A DNA stretch of 64,000 nucleotides from Caprimulgus europaeus (GCA_907165065.1 OU015525.1:51407537-51471536); one strand, 5' to 3'; positions 45,367-58,943 are shown, counted from the first letter of the stretch. Numbers and translations: made by a program. The notes: generated by a model not told the origin, from the letters alone.

Positions 45367-47307
45367 ATATATTAATGTCACTTTTAATATCTTGTATTCT
45401 TCTGTTTCAGTGGGAATTCAGTCACAGAAGGCTCCTTAGACACAATATTCTGCAAATAGTGTAGCCCAAGAAAGAGTTAACTCATAAGAAAAAACATGGT
45501 ATCTAAGCTAGTGCTCTGTGGATACACAGTGCTAACTGAGTGATGTAGAGAGGACTATAGCTGGAAATTCTTACTTAAAAAAACTGGCATGTAGAATTTG
45601 ACTTGCTTCCTACTAGGTGATCAGCAGCAGGCTTTAATTTAAGAGTGATACCAAATGGTTTATTTAGCTGTCAGTTACAAAGAGAAAATTCATAGCGGAA
45701 ACAAACAGGCAGCCTACAGTGACATCATTAAGAGAAATCTGCTTTCATGTAACTGTGAAAGCACAGGCTTATCTCTGCTAGCAAGCAACAGGAACAAGTC
45801 TCATGGAATATTTTATTCAAGACCCCTGCTTTTGTTTTAAGTTTCCTGCAGAGAACGGTGGCTTGTGTTGCCACCGGAGACTGGGGATTATACACAAAAG
45901 CAAAGCAGATTTGAAAAAGGAATCAGAACTTCTGCCATACTGCCTTTCCTTAAGTTTGTTTTCACACAGCAATCCATCAATACAAAACAAACCTTTAATG
46001 ATACAGTGCATCACTACAGGCCTATGTCATAGGAAGCCTTTCAGCTTGTTTTCCTTTAAAATTGAACTGAAGGAAAATGTGTTTTGAAGCTCTACCTTTT
46101 TATCTCCTAGAAATGGTCAGTGAGAAAATACCAAGTTATGGTAAAAGAGAGAAGTTGCCTAGCTGATGTAGGGACAGTTGAATTTCTTCATTCCCTGTCT
46201 TTACAGTAGTTCATGTAGCATATCACGGGTAAAAGCTGAGAGGTGATAAGATTTTTTATTTGCTACATCTTTTAATGGATGGTTCTTCTCTGTAGATGTA
46301 GGAAACCCTGATGGGTAAAGGGAATTTAATAAGAATATTCACAAGTTCCCTGTGGTTGAATTTATGTGTGTGATGCCAGTTGCAGACACACTTATTTGAG
46401 CAAATTTTTTATCAGTTTATTCTAGAAAATATAGTACTCAAAGCAAAAAGAAAACTGTCTTCACTAGCAGAAGAGGATTACTTATCTTGTGGTGGGAACT
46501 AAATCCCCCCAACAATACTGAAATAAGGATAAGTTATGCTTTTATATTTCTCTACATGAAGCAAGTGGTCTGACAAGGAATTCCCCCAAGCCACATCCTT
46601 TCTCTGGCCAGGGCTGAGAGCTCTTGATCCTGAAGCAGAACCTGGTGGCTATATAAGCACTGAGTTGTGGGAGAGCGCTGCAGCTTGCTATAAGCTCATG
46701 GTTCTCTGGTGGTACATGGTGGGAACTGGTTACAGCTCCAATCTCCCCTGGCCATCCTCCTTCCCACCAAGTGCAAACAAGGACAAGGGAAGAGAGGTGC
46801 TGTGGGTCCTGATGCATAACCAGGCCTCAGTGCAGGGTTAGGATGAGGACAGGACTTGCCCCAAAGCTTGGAATCTTACAAGTTTGACATACAGTAATAT
46901 GAGAGGAGTATATATTTTTTATGGCTATTTTGGTATAGAATATGTTTAAATGAGTTTGCCTAATTCTGCCTTTTAATTTTAGGTTTTTTGTTTATGCCAA
47001 AATGAGGGAAAAGGTCTATTAAAAACACTGAGACAGTGGTTTCCATTAACCTAAGTTCTTGACAGGTACTAAAGCCAAAAATAAGATAATGTAATTTTCA
47101 TTTCCCTCTTGGATTTTTTGGTATCTACATCTTTTTTTGAAAAGCCTATGTCTTTCTCAATGCTTGTACAATTTTTTTTTGTACAAGAAGCTTGAAGGAG
47201 CATTGAGTGGGAGGAAGATGGTTATTTCTGTGAGGCTCTTTCATTGCTGTGGGGTCAAAATAGCTTTAGGATCTTCAGGTTTATCTCATGGACTTAATTT
47301 AGTCAGC
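45367..47307. other. Unannotated DNA
   Basis: No gene supported. A good TATA-like CTATATAAG at 46649-46657 (plus) lies in a GC-richer patch (46550-46850) but has no recognisable downstream gene. Confidence 0.5.
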
Positions 47308-47839
47308 TGTTATGTCACTCAATGACCCCTCCCCACCTGAGAAGGGGAATTGGGAAAAGGAAAGGAGACCTGGGGTTTGAAATGAAAACAGATTTAATGA
47401 ACTAATAATGAAAACTAATATTAATACTGATACTAATACAAAGTACACAAAGTTGTACTCAGCACATATTGTGATCGGGAGCTGTGTGCTCCCAGCAGTG
47501 AGTGCTGGATGTCAAACGCTGTGAGCACCACAGCTCCAGCAAAAATGCAACAGTCACAGCAAGGAGGAGAGCAGGCCTTGGGAGCAGAATGATGAGTGAG
47601 ACCCTCCAGGGATGGCAACCACTGAGGAAGAGTTACATCCCCATCAAACTTTCCAGTTTATAGTGAATATGATGTTCATGGTACGGGGTACTTCCATTGG
47701 TCAGCTGCCCTGGCTTTTGCTCTTCCTAGCCTTAGCACCTGGCTGTCTCTAAATTGCTAAAAACCTTGATCACTGTGGAAACCTGCATACCATGGCTGGC
47801 AACAAACTACAACAAAGTGTCTTACCAACTTTGTTCTCA
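47308..47839 (-). mobile_element. Probable solo LTR of a third family (minus strand), about 0.53 kb
   Basis: The plus strand runs from TGTTATGTCACTC to TTTGTTCTCA, giving TG..CA ends. On the minus strand the order is LTR-like: a TATA-type CTATAAACTGG near 47653-47663, then ATTAAA at 47393-47398. A GGTCTCC..CTTTTCCC..GGTGGGG segment near the 3' end is also typical. No matching 5-bp duplication was found (TCAGC against CATGC), so the ends are approximate or the flanks have diverged. Not similar to the other two LTR families here except in general layout. Confidence 0.6.
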
Positions 47840-49959
47840 CATGCTCTCAATTTGGCACTGCAGTCTTCTTAAAAATCCAGCTTTTCTGATAGAGGATTGA
47901 TTCTATCCCAGTGAAAACAGGACACTCATAGAAGATTTTTTTTTTAAAAAAAAACAAAACAAAACCAGAACAGATAGTCAGCAGAAAAGGAGACATAGCA
48001 GAAAAGGAGAAATAACTTATTCTGAGGTTAGAGGAAATAAATACATAAAAGTAATTTTGTGTTATATGTGAAGGCTTCAGTCCTAGCTTTCAACTTTCTG
48101 TCAGTTTTAGTTTTAGTTCACTTATGGAATTTTAAATTGAACCTATTTTTGACCAGTCACCCTTTTTCTTGGGATAGTTAATCAAATCTGGCTTTGAAAG
48201 GCACCATCCAAATAGTGATGGGCTTTGTAGCCCCCTGGCACTGACCACACCATATGGCTTGAGAGAACATGCTCAGGGATCCAGGGAAATGTATAATGTG
48301 ATGCTGGAACTGGAGGCACAGGGGATACCAACTAAATTGCACTTGGGCTTCACAGGTCAGTGGGGTATGTGCAGTCATCAGGGCAATAGCACTTGTGAAT
48401 TTGAGCTCTGTATACCCATTTCCTAGGTAAATATTGTGGAAATGCAATCAAGTGTAAGTGAAGCAATGACAATCATTTTCTTTTCTCATAAGGCATCTGT
48501 CTCCCAAGATTTGTACTCCTGTCACAACAGACAATATAAGCTTCACCCAGCATACCTACAGGTGACTGCCTCAGACTAAAACCTTTCAGAAACAACTCAA
48601 GAAAACAGAAAACAAAAAGAGGACAAAATAATTTCACAAGCTAGCTAGTTCAGTGCAGGTTTCAGTGCATATACCCTTCAAATCTCAGTACTTGCCCTCT
48701 ACCTTGCAATTACACTTGGGTTACCGGTGCTTGACTCAAAGTCAACCCATACCCAGGTATTTCCTACTATATTAGCTACAGAGATTTGCCACTTGCTGCT
48801 TTGCCATAGCAGCTGTGATTTGCCATGTAGCACTGTAGCACACATTTCAGTGTCCCAGGAACATAGATCACTACAACTGGAAAAATAGTCCCCACATCCC
48901 TGTAACTCCACAGCAGCTTCCTCCTCATTGCAGTGGTCTCTCTGCCTGGCTCATGGCCTTAGCACATTTTTATAGGCTGATGAGAGCAATGGCTTTTTTT
49001 TAGTGATAATGAATAGGTTCCTTTATATGTGACTCCTGGGCCACTTAATTTCAGTCTCTTGTGCTGTCACAGGCCCTGCTGAATGTGTCCAGGGAAAAGC
49101 AAGCCCTTTGCATGGGCAGCCTTTGCCCAAGGGGACAGAATGGACTCCTGGCTCTACCTGTGTCCACTTTTCAAACTCACTAGTGGCCCAAGACCGCCCC
49201 AAAAAGGAAACACAGGAGCTGCTGAGCGGCCTGCCCTGCTCACTCATTGCCAAAAATTAATGCTGGACAGAAGAGTTCCCCATAACTGGAACTTCTTCTT
49301 CCTCAAATATCTCCAGATGTTAAATATTTTTAGAACTCAAACTCCTTTTGTTGTAACTTACAAAAATACTTTTTCAGAGCATGTAGTTTCTAGACATAAA
49401 TGAACTAATCTGAACAAAGTGGGCTTTTTATCCCAAATGGAAAGGCCAGTTTGCATTTGTCAGGAGATTCTCCCAAGGGAACTTCTGGGGAAAGGCAGAA
49501 ACAATTTATGAGTCTTTAAATGAAGAAGTATCAGAGATATTGAAAGGAATGGTATTGCTGCTTAAGAAGCCAGAGGCTTTACCTCTCTTTGTAGCTGCTT
49601 ATTGGGAAAGTAACTGAACCTAATAAGCATCATCACCAGCTCTGACAACACTCTCAAGCACAATCAAGACCCACTGAAGGCAAGCAAAAACACTGGAGCC
49701 CCTTTAATCCCCCATAAACTAACTAATTTGTGGAGAACTGTTAAAACAAGAGGCAGCCCCAGGAGATCCCCCTCCCCCCGATTGGCTCATCTCTTTCTAT
49801 GCCACTCACCTCCCTCCGCAGCTGCCATGCTGTGTGGCTGAGATCCACTCCCAACTCTGCTCCGCCCACAGTGCTTCCTCCCACGTACCCCACTAGCCAC
49901 CCAGGCAACCATCCCCAATATCCCAGTCTGCTGGCACGCAGATGGGTGCTGGAGACTTT

Positions 49960-49998
<39 letters not shown>

Positions 49999-50439
49999 AG
50001 GAAGCTGCCTCTGTCCTCCAGCAAAAGCTGAAAGCTGTCGTACCGACAGTTTCTTCTTGCATGGTAATAGAAAGAGGAGAAATCAGAGCAAACCTTTCTG
50101 GAAGGGTGTCTTGGTGGAGTTGGTTCCTCACTGGTGTTTGGCATCAATCATCCCTGCACCAAAGTCCTACATTTCATCTGGGGAATTGTAGGTTTGCTAT
50201 GGCATCTTGGGATCATCTTTATGATTCCTGCATTTTAATAACTAACTGACTAAATAAATAAAATGCAGCCTAGCCCACTGATGTAATTGCAGCTATACTA
50301 TAAGGGTCAGAAGACATAATCATTTTTCAAATACCACAGTGTGAGGAAATTTTAATTAATCCTCCTTGACCAGAATCACCAGCAAAAGAGGGAGAAAAAA
50401 CACAGTATCATATAAAAGTCTGCCTCATAAAGTGAGCAA
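47840..50439. other. Unannotated DNA with A32 run
   Basis: No gene supported. A 32-base A run at 49965-49996 follows a GC-richer segment (about 49740-49960). A T8 then A9 run lies near 47939-47953. Confidence 0.5.
49965..49996 (+). repeat. Poly-A run, 32 bases
   Basis: Uninterrupted A32. No AATAAA within 40 bases upstream and no flanking duplication found, so a retrocopy tail is not established. Confidence 0.95.
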
Positions 50440-50995
50440 ATTCCTGCCCATATCATTTTGCAGTTTGTTTACTTGTGGCTTCATTAAAATTGCATGCAGA
50501 TCCAATGACTAGATTTTGTTAATGGCCCACAGAGGGACAATCATTGCTGAAGCCTCAACGCTGTGATCCATTTTCCCTAATTATTACTTTGTAACCGTTT
50601 CTAATTTGACAGCTCCTGCTGAACAAGGTTTCATTTATTTTGTTTCATTGTTTTGTATAAGGAAACATCAGATAAGCATAACAGCAGAGCATTAATAAGG
50701 AGACATGCTAATTTGAAACATACATTAATCGAGTGTTAAGAGCACATAATGGCCTTAATTTGGGCTCCTGGAAAGATTTTTCATTGTAGAATGCCTTTAA
50801 AAGGTGTAAATCATGGGGTTGTGTTGTATGCTTAACAAGGAACAGAAAGAAATCTAATTCCTTGTGGCCTATCAGTCAGGAATGGAGAGGGACAAAGAGG
50901 TTCATTTTCGTCCTTGGCTCTGTTTTATAACTGTCAAAAAGGGGGAGTAAAGATGGATATATTTGCTTACGATGAAGTAGTTTCTACATTTGCAT
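50440..50995. promoter_or_regulatory. Candidate conserved non-coding regulatory element
   Basis: Unlike the simple-sequence-rich surroundings, this stretch has no runs or repeats. It holds many homeodomain-type TAAT/ATTA cores (about 50580-50770), a TALE-type TGACAG near 50609 next to TAATTT, and a perfect POU octamer ATTTGCAT at 50988-50995. This texture is typical of vertebrate developmental enhancers and ultraconserved elements. The inference rests on composition and motifs only. Confidence 0.3.
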
Positions 50996-52641
50996 AGTTA
51001 TTAGGTATATGTCAGTGGGGTTTTTGGGGTTTAATTTTTTTCTTCAGAAGACAAACATCTGGGGTGGTCAGTTGTTTCTCAAAGTCCAATGCAACTCATG
51101 GCTTTTTAAAGGTTTTAACATAAAGTTATGTATTTCTAAAGAAGCAATGTGAGATTGTATGACCACAAAGGTCAGCAAGTCCAGTCTCCTACTAATACAG
51201 TCAATGCTATCAATATTTCTTTCTATAGAGTTCTATCTTAAACATATAAGGATTTTTAATTTTGATCCTTTTTATTCCTGTAACCCGATTTTAGAAGACT
51301 ATTCTAAAACTCTATTTTATTGACTTGCCTCAAAATCTGTGTCATTGGGAAATTTAATTATTTCACTCTCCTACTTCCTGTTAGCCCCTACCTTATTAAT
51401 TTTATGGTATAACTGGACCCTAACTGCAGTCTAAAAGTATCTGGCATTTGTACATTTGTTTTCATACCCCTATCTCTGCTATGATAATGACTGTTAGGGG
51501 TTTTTTGGTGTTTACCCCACTTTATGAAAATAAGTTAAATTTGAAGCTTCATTTTGCTAAGCTAAATTAGGCAGACTCTTTTGGTCACATTTGTTAAAAC
51601 AGGCTTATTCCTTTCCTGCATTCCAGTTTGACTTCATCTCTTTGTGTGTGAATGATTGGAATTATAAATTCTTCCCCAGATGGAAATTCCCCAATTCTTC
51701 ATGGAGTCACATTAACATAACTTTATCTCCCCTGGAAATGCTATAACTGATAAATCGTTGGATTTTATTTATTTATTTATTTTTCACTGCTGTAACACAT
51801 TGGTAGATCATAACTCTCCTAAAAATGTATTGGTTTGTCCAGATATTTTTATCATTTTTAGCTCTCAGCTGACGATGAGTCAGTTGGAGCAGTCGTTTTC
51901 ACTATCTTTTTACTAAGGCATGATTTGCACTTTTGCTCATTGCACTTTTATATTTAAACTATTTCTATCTTTACAAGCCTCATGATCATACAGTTATTCC
52001 CATAAAATATTCTGATCTTCCTCAGATATTGGCAATGTCTCAAAATTCCTATCATCAGGAGGTTTGTTCATCTCACACTGCTTTGCGTTAGCCAGTTACT
52101 TACTCACTCTGTGATTTAACTAGCTCCTGCCTTCTCCAGTGTGGTCTGCTTTAAATGTCTTATTAGAGTTCATGTAGATGAGGTGTATTGTGCCTGCTTA
52201 CTCTAAACCTTTAATTCATACAGATATCAAATTGACCTCATTTAGTCTGCTTCACTTTATCCTATTCCCTCTTTCCACTCTTTATTCTTTCCTTCACAGT
52301 TTCATCTAGAGCCCTGTGTAACACAGAGGTCAGACTAACGGGCTTGTGGTTGTCTGAAACTCTGCATATTCCTAAATATAGCTACTAAATTTGTTATTAT
52401 CTGGTTGCACAGCGATATCCCTTCCCGTTGTTTTAATACCTATTTAGTGAACAAAATCGGCTATCAAATCCAGCAATACCTGGATCCTACCTTCACCCGA
52501 ATTTGTTATTCTCTCTGTATCTGAGGTCTTTGCATCTTGTCTCTCTCTCGGTCCTGTCACTGAATGTGCATAGTCTATCCACACACATCCAATGAGTAGG
52601 AATGCTTGTGTCAGCCTCTTCACAAATGGTTTTGCACAGTT
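50996..52641. other. Unannotated AT-rich DNA
   Basis: Nothing recognised except a short TTTA run at about 51765-51783. Confidence 0.5.
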
Positions 52642-53095
52642 GAATCATAGAATCACAGAATTGTAGGGGTTGGAAGGGACCTCAGGAGATCATCCAGTCC
52701 AGCCCCCTGCTAAAGCATGTTCCCTACACCAGGTTGCACAGGAAAGTGTCCAGGCAGGTTTTGAACATCTCCAGAGATGGAGACTTCACAGCCTCTCTGG
52801 GCAGCCTGTTCCAGTGCTCTGTCACACTTACAGTAAAGAAGTTTCTCCTTGTTTGTATGGAATTTTTGGTGTTCCAGTTTTTGCCCATTGCCCCTTGTCC
52901 TGTCACTGGGAACCACCAAAAAGAGCCCAGCCCCATCCATTTGTCCCCCACACTTCAGATATTTATAGACATTGATAACATCCCCTCTCGGTCTTCTCTT
53001 CTCCATGCTGAAGAGTCTGAGCTCTCTCAGTCTTTCCTCATATGGGAGATGCTTCAGGCTCCTCATCATCTTAACCATCTTTGTGGCCCTATCAG
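52642..53095 (-). mobile_element. CR1 3' fragment (minus strand), about 450 bp
   Basis: The plus strand starts ATCATAGAATCACAGAAT (inverted octamers), GGAAGGGACCTCAGGAG, then the inverted ORF2 C-terminus. Minus-strand translation near 52985-53078 gives MRSLKHLPYEERLRELRLFSMEKRRPRGD. The subfamily matches the 60.2-kb copy (shared GTTTGTATGGAATTTTTGGTG-type segment). 5'-truncated near 53095. Confidence 0.93.
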
Positions 53096-56000
53096 CTGAG
53101 TTGCCCTATCTTATTTTCCTTGTCTCTCAAACTGTTTGCCTTAAAAATATTTGTCCTCTCCCAGGTGTTTAAGTTTCTCCATTTTCCCACCAGTTGTATC
53201 TTCTGGGGTGCATAATAAATGTGTCCTCTCGTGCCCCGTGTTACCAGATGGCTGAGCTGTCATTGCAGGCTCTCTCACCTGACGTCCTGTGGAACGGCAG
53301 GGAATCTCTCCACCTATGGGCTATTTTTATCAACTCTGAACTTTGTCTTTTAAATTGCAGTGAATGTTCACTGCCTAGGAAAGGAAGGGGTACCCATATA
53401 GTCACTACAGGCTCAGAGAAATCTGTGTGATGACCACTCTTGTCAGGGAAAGTTAAGCAACAGTCTAAAAATCAGAGCTCATCTTAGGAGATATTGTATC
53501 ATGCATATTTTGCAACATGCATGTATGCTTAGACAAAATGAATATTTTTGGCTTTTAACAAAACTGCTATAGCTGTTTCATTACACTCAGATCACATTAA
53601 AGGGACATCAAACCTGGCAGGCTGTGTTGCTGCCTCCAGACAGCGGACATAGTATGTGATGTGCTCAGACGGAGCAGGAATAGCTGCAGTTATTTGCTGT
53701 AGGAAGGCAAAATGCCTTGCTCTCTGTTTTCATTCTGGACACTCCTCAATGACAGCATGGTACTAAAATACTAGGCTGTTGTTTCTCACATTGTTCCCCA
53801 GCTTTGCTCTCACTAGCTGTGTCCTGCTGCATTATTCACATGTTTATTTTCTTCTTCTGACTGGCTTCATCCTTCCTGCTCTCCAGTTTTCTTCTAACCA
53901 GTGTCAAATCACCTTTTAACTGAATTTCCTCATAGTTTCTGTTAGCAAGCCTCTCCCAAACTTATTGCCACAGAAAGATCACAGGCAAGTGACCAATCCT
54001 TCCTCATTGTGGGACAGTGCAACAGTTTGCAGTTAGGGAGGAGCACTGCATGGGAGCACCTTCTAGAGAAGGCAGGGTGGTTAGCTGGGAGGAGTCCACT
54101 CTCTCATAACTTCCAAGAGAGAAGAAAGGTACCAGTCCCAAACTCAGTGCATCACCTGCTCTATAACTTTTCTGACAAAAGAGTCCTGACATAGCTGGTA
54201 TGAAGTTGTTTTGGTTTTTCAAGAACCATTGCCTGCATGCTGCAAAAGCAATACGAAGGAGGAGGAGTTCATCATGGTCCACCACTCTCCTTCCTGGTGC
54301 CCTGTACATGTGTGGTCCCATCTTTTTTATGATCTCTTGCTGGCATTCATTTCAGCCTTCAGCCTGAATGCCCGGGGCATGCAGCAGCTGTCTCCTTTGT
54401 GTTCTGCCAGGAGCTTCCTGCTTAGATTAATAACCCATAGGGAATGGTGCTTCCCTGGTTGCCTTCATCTTTAAATATGACCCTTTTTCAGATAATACAT
54501 CCAAACCAGATAATTTATAATTGAGACAAAAAGCGAATTTTAGACCAAATTTTCTGTACTCCATTTAGATTTCTATTCGTCTCTTTGCCTCACCACCTTC
54601 TTGGCTATTATTGTAAGTACATTATTACCATAGAGTAGGAACATATTTGTGGATTTAAGGAGAAGTGAAGCAAGTTAAACATAAATATTCTCATCTCATT
54701 CTTGGCATTTGTTAGTTACAATTTCTCCTTTAAATAAGAATTCAACTTGCATTTACTTCCTTTTTCTATATATTTTTAGAACAACTCTTGCCCTTCTTAT
54801 GTCCTTCTAAGTGCTGACTCACTCTGATTTCCTGATTTATGTTGTTTTAACTTACAGATACTTTCATCCTCCCAAATTCACACAAAAGAGCTTCCTATTA
54901 ATGCAATTTATTAACAAGTTTTGTGCCTAGAATATACTTTCAGCTAACTTCAATGCCCTACCCCTCTATCTTTTTCCTTTTAGTTTCTGAATTTCTTGGG
55001 CCAAACCTTTTAAAAAGCATTCCAGTTGAATAGGCTGCTGAATTTGTAGGCCACCCATCCACTAAAGAAGGTACTTTGGGGTGCAAATGACTTCTGTGTG
55101 TTTGAGTAACCCACCAATGAAAATAAGTGAGCTCCACATACAAATAAACTCAGGCTCCAAGACTGGCCTCCCTCTTTTCTTTATTCTGTTTTATATCCCA
55201 AACAGCTACTGCCATGCACTACTGTCTATAAAAGCAAAGCTGGGCTGAGCCCAAAAAATTCAGAAGCTGTCTGAAAATCTTTTCACAGCTTTCCATCTTC
55301 TGGGTACAAGCTCAGTGTTAAAATTATTTCAGTTCCAAAAATGTTAGTGGTAAAAATTTAAATATTTTCAAGTAGATATTTTCTATTTTTCAGTTGATGT
55401 TTATTAAAAACCTTGTCAGATCCAGATGTCCTGCAATATTATATGTTTGCAATGCTTAGTTTCCAATAGTTATCTTGTTAGATTGACCTGCATTACTTCC
55501 CTTATTGATTACTGCTGTTCTTAAAAACAGGCATAGCTTTCCATTTGTGTTGATTTCTATGAAAGTCTTCACTTTTGATTAATAAGCTACAGCTTATTTA
55601 AATTGTTATGGCCTCTTGGGCAGTGTTAGTCTGAAAAAAAATCTGAAGAGAAGAACAATGGTGGGAGGAAAAGAAATATGTAACATTGGCAGCTCAACAT
55701 AACTATCGCAAGAACTTCACATTTAGCTTCCAGCAGTAAATGAGCAAGAAAAAAACACCCAATTAACAGAAACCCATTATTAATAATAATAATCCTGAGG
55801 TGTATTTACACATTCTAGTACCTCGTGGATTCATTTTTAATGCTGAAAAGGGAAGATGAGATAATTTGAAAAATTATTTCTTCAGTAAATATTTTTAGTG
55901 GTGTACAAGAGTAGTAACAGGCTGCTGTGCTTAGGAGTTGGACTATAAAATAACTGCTTGCAAATATCTCATATTTGAACATTCCCCTAAAATGGAAGAT

Positions 56001-56674
56001 ATTTGAGACCTCAGTGTTTTTGCATAAATTTGTACTTAGAAAATATCACTTTCTGAGAAGCTACTACTACAAGTATAAACTATGCCAAAAGTACTTGGGG
56101 ACAGTTGCCCTTGCCTTCTAGGGAGTACTTTGGGTTCATTCTCATAATATTTCCTCTGTGTTACCAGTTACAGTGTTAAGACAAGGAAACTAGTTTGATT
56201 TGATAGAACCTTTATATGATGAATCAGAAATTTGACTTAAAAAAAATCTCAGTATTATCTTGGTGCTTCTAAACTAACGGTTTTAGGGTATTTTCGTTGC
56301 CTATTTCATCACCATGTATCTCATTACTTGGATGAACTTCTTCAAAAGAAGTCCCTGCCTGTCTCTTCCTTTTATCCTCATTCAAAGAAACAAATATAAC
56401 AACAATAAACTAGGTGGTGCAGTTGCACTGCTGCTACTCTTCACGTCTTCATCTATCCTTCATACAGATCAAAAATCATCTGATGGTTGAGAAATGTTTC
56501 CTACTAGTGGTTTAAGTATGCTAAAGAGAACATTTCAGTGCAACAACAGCACACACATCAATGTTTGTAAATTGCTGTGTGTTATGGGTGTTCTTTGACA
56601 TCCCTAAAATTTGAGCTGCTCTCTTGGGAGTTGTATTCCAGGTATGCCCTTGTACTCTGAGGTATGTATACATT
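53096..56674. other. Unannotated DNA
   Basis: No gene or repeat recognised. Frames at 54004-54474 on both strands are short and without motifs. Confidence 0.55.
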
Positions 56675-56725
56675 TTGGACTTGATGATCTTAAAGGTCTT
56701 TTCCAACCAAAACAATTCTATGATT
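56675..56725 (+). mobile_element. CR1 3' terminal fragment, about 50 bp
   Basis: TTGGACTTGATGATCTTAAA, GGTCTTTTCCAACC and ATTCTATG match the 3' end of the 28.1-kb CR1 subfamily. Confidence 0.8.
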
Positions 56726-58440
56726 AAAAAATGCCTACTGGTTTTGTCTACCATAGTACATATAGCTACTACTATATGTACTAGGCTCAATTTCTCATCA
56801 AAAATTAGATTTTCAAAGACTCTATTCTCTCTCATAAAATAAAATCCCATTATAGTTGCCCCAGTTGCTCATGTAAGAAACAAACCACTCCATCAAAATA
56901 AAAACAAACCAAAATAATTTCTTTAGATACATTTCCATTCCTTGTTATTACTGGTTCTTCTTATTGTATTTTAGTGTGGATCTATTTTTTCAGTAGATCT
57001 GAAAAGCCGCAAGGTAGTTCTTATTGCTGTGTAGAAGTCATGCTACTAGAGTTGGATGTTACGCCCTGCTCTTCTTACTTTAAAATATCATTAATGCTGT
57101 TGTCAGACCTACTGCCTTTAAATTCTAGGTCATCTTTCAGTTACATGGTATGTGTTTTTTCCTGGTACTATCAAAAGTGAGGCTGTATTTGGGAAAAAAA
57201 AAAAAATAAATACAAGTACTTTAAAAATTAAATGTTTTATTTCCTATCAGAAGTGAAAATCCAATAGGAGAAAGTCTCCATAAATGAATTGTGTCCTTTA
57301 ATTTTGCTTTTTGAGAAATTAGGCATACTTTGAAATATCATGTAAAAAGTTAAAGTAGATTTTTTTTTTTTTTCCCCAGGAATTTGTAACACATAAGTGT
57401 TCTTAAGTAAGACAGACCTTTTGGATTTTAATCTTAATCCCTTAACATTTTAAGAAGCTTGATCATGTAATTATTAGATACATTTAGAATCAAACTGGTT
57501 TCTCTTTCTAATACACATATTAAATTCAATAATTATTCTGAACCTTTTATCAGATTTTTCATAGCCAAAAAAATATTTAAATACATTTTAAATTGAAATC
57601 TCAAATTGTTTCAGTTGTTCGAAGTATGTATTTTGCTTTAAAAATATTTTACCTCTTATGCTTTTGCCCATTTTTTAGAGACTACTACATGAAAGTTTAT
57701 CGACATCATCTAATCACTGGAAAGAGCTGTTTATTATTATCTTGAAATAATTATAATTATCTTTAGATAATTGCTAAAAAATGGAAAATTACAATTTTCA
57801 TTCTACAAAAGAAATTAAAAAATGTAGACATTGTAAGTAAACTGTAAGTAAAGACCAGCTGTGGTAAAAACTGGAGATGTTTGAGCATTCTGGTTTGCAC
57901 AACCCAGATCTTTCAGCAGTATGAGTACTCTTTCTAAATGTGGTAACAAAGATTATTTGAGTGCTTTTTCCTCTTTAGCTTATACATAGAAAAGGAAAAT
58001 AGATTCCAGTGCAGGATTTACTGTAATACACAACCATATACTCTTTCCCATAGACATCTCTGTCTCCTTCAGTGATGTTCTGGTTGTTTCATACAAAATG
58101 ATTCTGACTGACAAAAATGAATGAGACCTTTGTTGATAAAGCACCTGCTCCATTCGTCTGAGGAGCCAGAGTGTAGTAAATGACTGCTGGGAAGAGAAAT
58201 GCAGCTTTGCACCTAATGCTATTAAAGAACACTCCAGGAGCAACTAAATTTTCTCCTGACCTCTTCCATGAAGTCCCATTTTTCACAATAATTTTGTCTT
58301 CCTTTCTCAGTACCTCATTTGGGATGCCTGGGATTTGTGAAGTGGAGGTGCTGAACACCTCCATAGACTACTGGAAGAAGAGAGAGATGGAAACCTTCCT
58401 CTCAAACTCCCTTTCTGCCCTGATACCCAGTGTGACTTTG
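56726..58440. other. Unannotated AT-rich DNA
   Basis: No gene recognised. Short homopolymers at about 57196-57206 (A) and 57360-57373 (T). Confidence 0.55.
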
Positions 58441-58750
58441 CAGAATCACAGAATTGTAGAATGGTAGGGGTTGAAAGGGAACTCTGAAGACCATCTAGTC
58501 CAACCCTCAGTCCAACCCTCAGCCAAAGCAGGATCACCTAGAGTAGATCACACAGGAACACATCCAGGTGAGTTTTGAATGTCTTCAGAGATGGAGAGTC
58601 TACAACCTGTCTGGGCAGCCTGTTGCAGTGCTTTGTCACCCTCACAGTACAGAATTATTTCCTTATGTTTAGATTGAACCTCCTGTTTTCTCGTTTGTAA
58701 CCATTGCCCCTTGTCCTGTCACTGGATACCACTGAGAAGAGTCTGGCAAC
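58441..58750 (-). mobile_element. CR1 3' fragment (minus strand), about 310 bp
   Basis: The plus strand starts CAGAATCACAGAATTGTAG and runs through GGGCAGCCTGTTGCAGTG, a CCTTGTCCTGTCACTGG segment and GAAGAGTCTGGC, then ends. It has a perfect 12-bp tandem duplication (AGTCCAACCCTC twice) at 58497-58520. Its 5' end faces that of the next CR1, 190 bp away. Confidence 0.92.
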
Positions 58751-58943
58751 TTAGACATATCAAGCTTTCTGTCCCCATTTTTGTTTTAATTCCCTTTTGG
58801 GGTCAAAGCATATTTGTCACTGTAACATTTCCTGCAGAGTCAAAAGCACAGTAGGACCCTCTATGCAACTCTGCTAGCAATCTTCTTTGGACAGAGCATT
58901 TTTTCAGGGTATCAGATTTGATACTCTCAATATCAATATTTCC

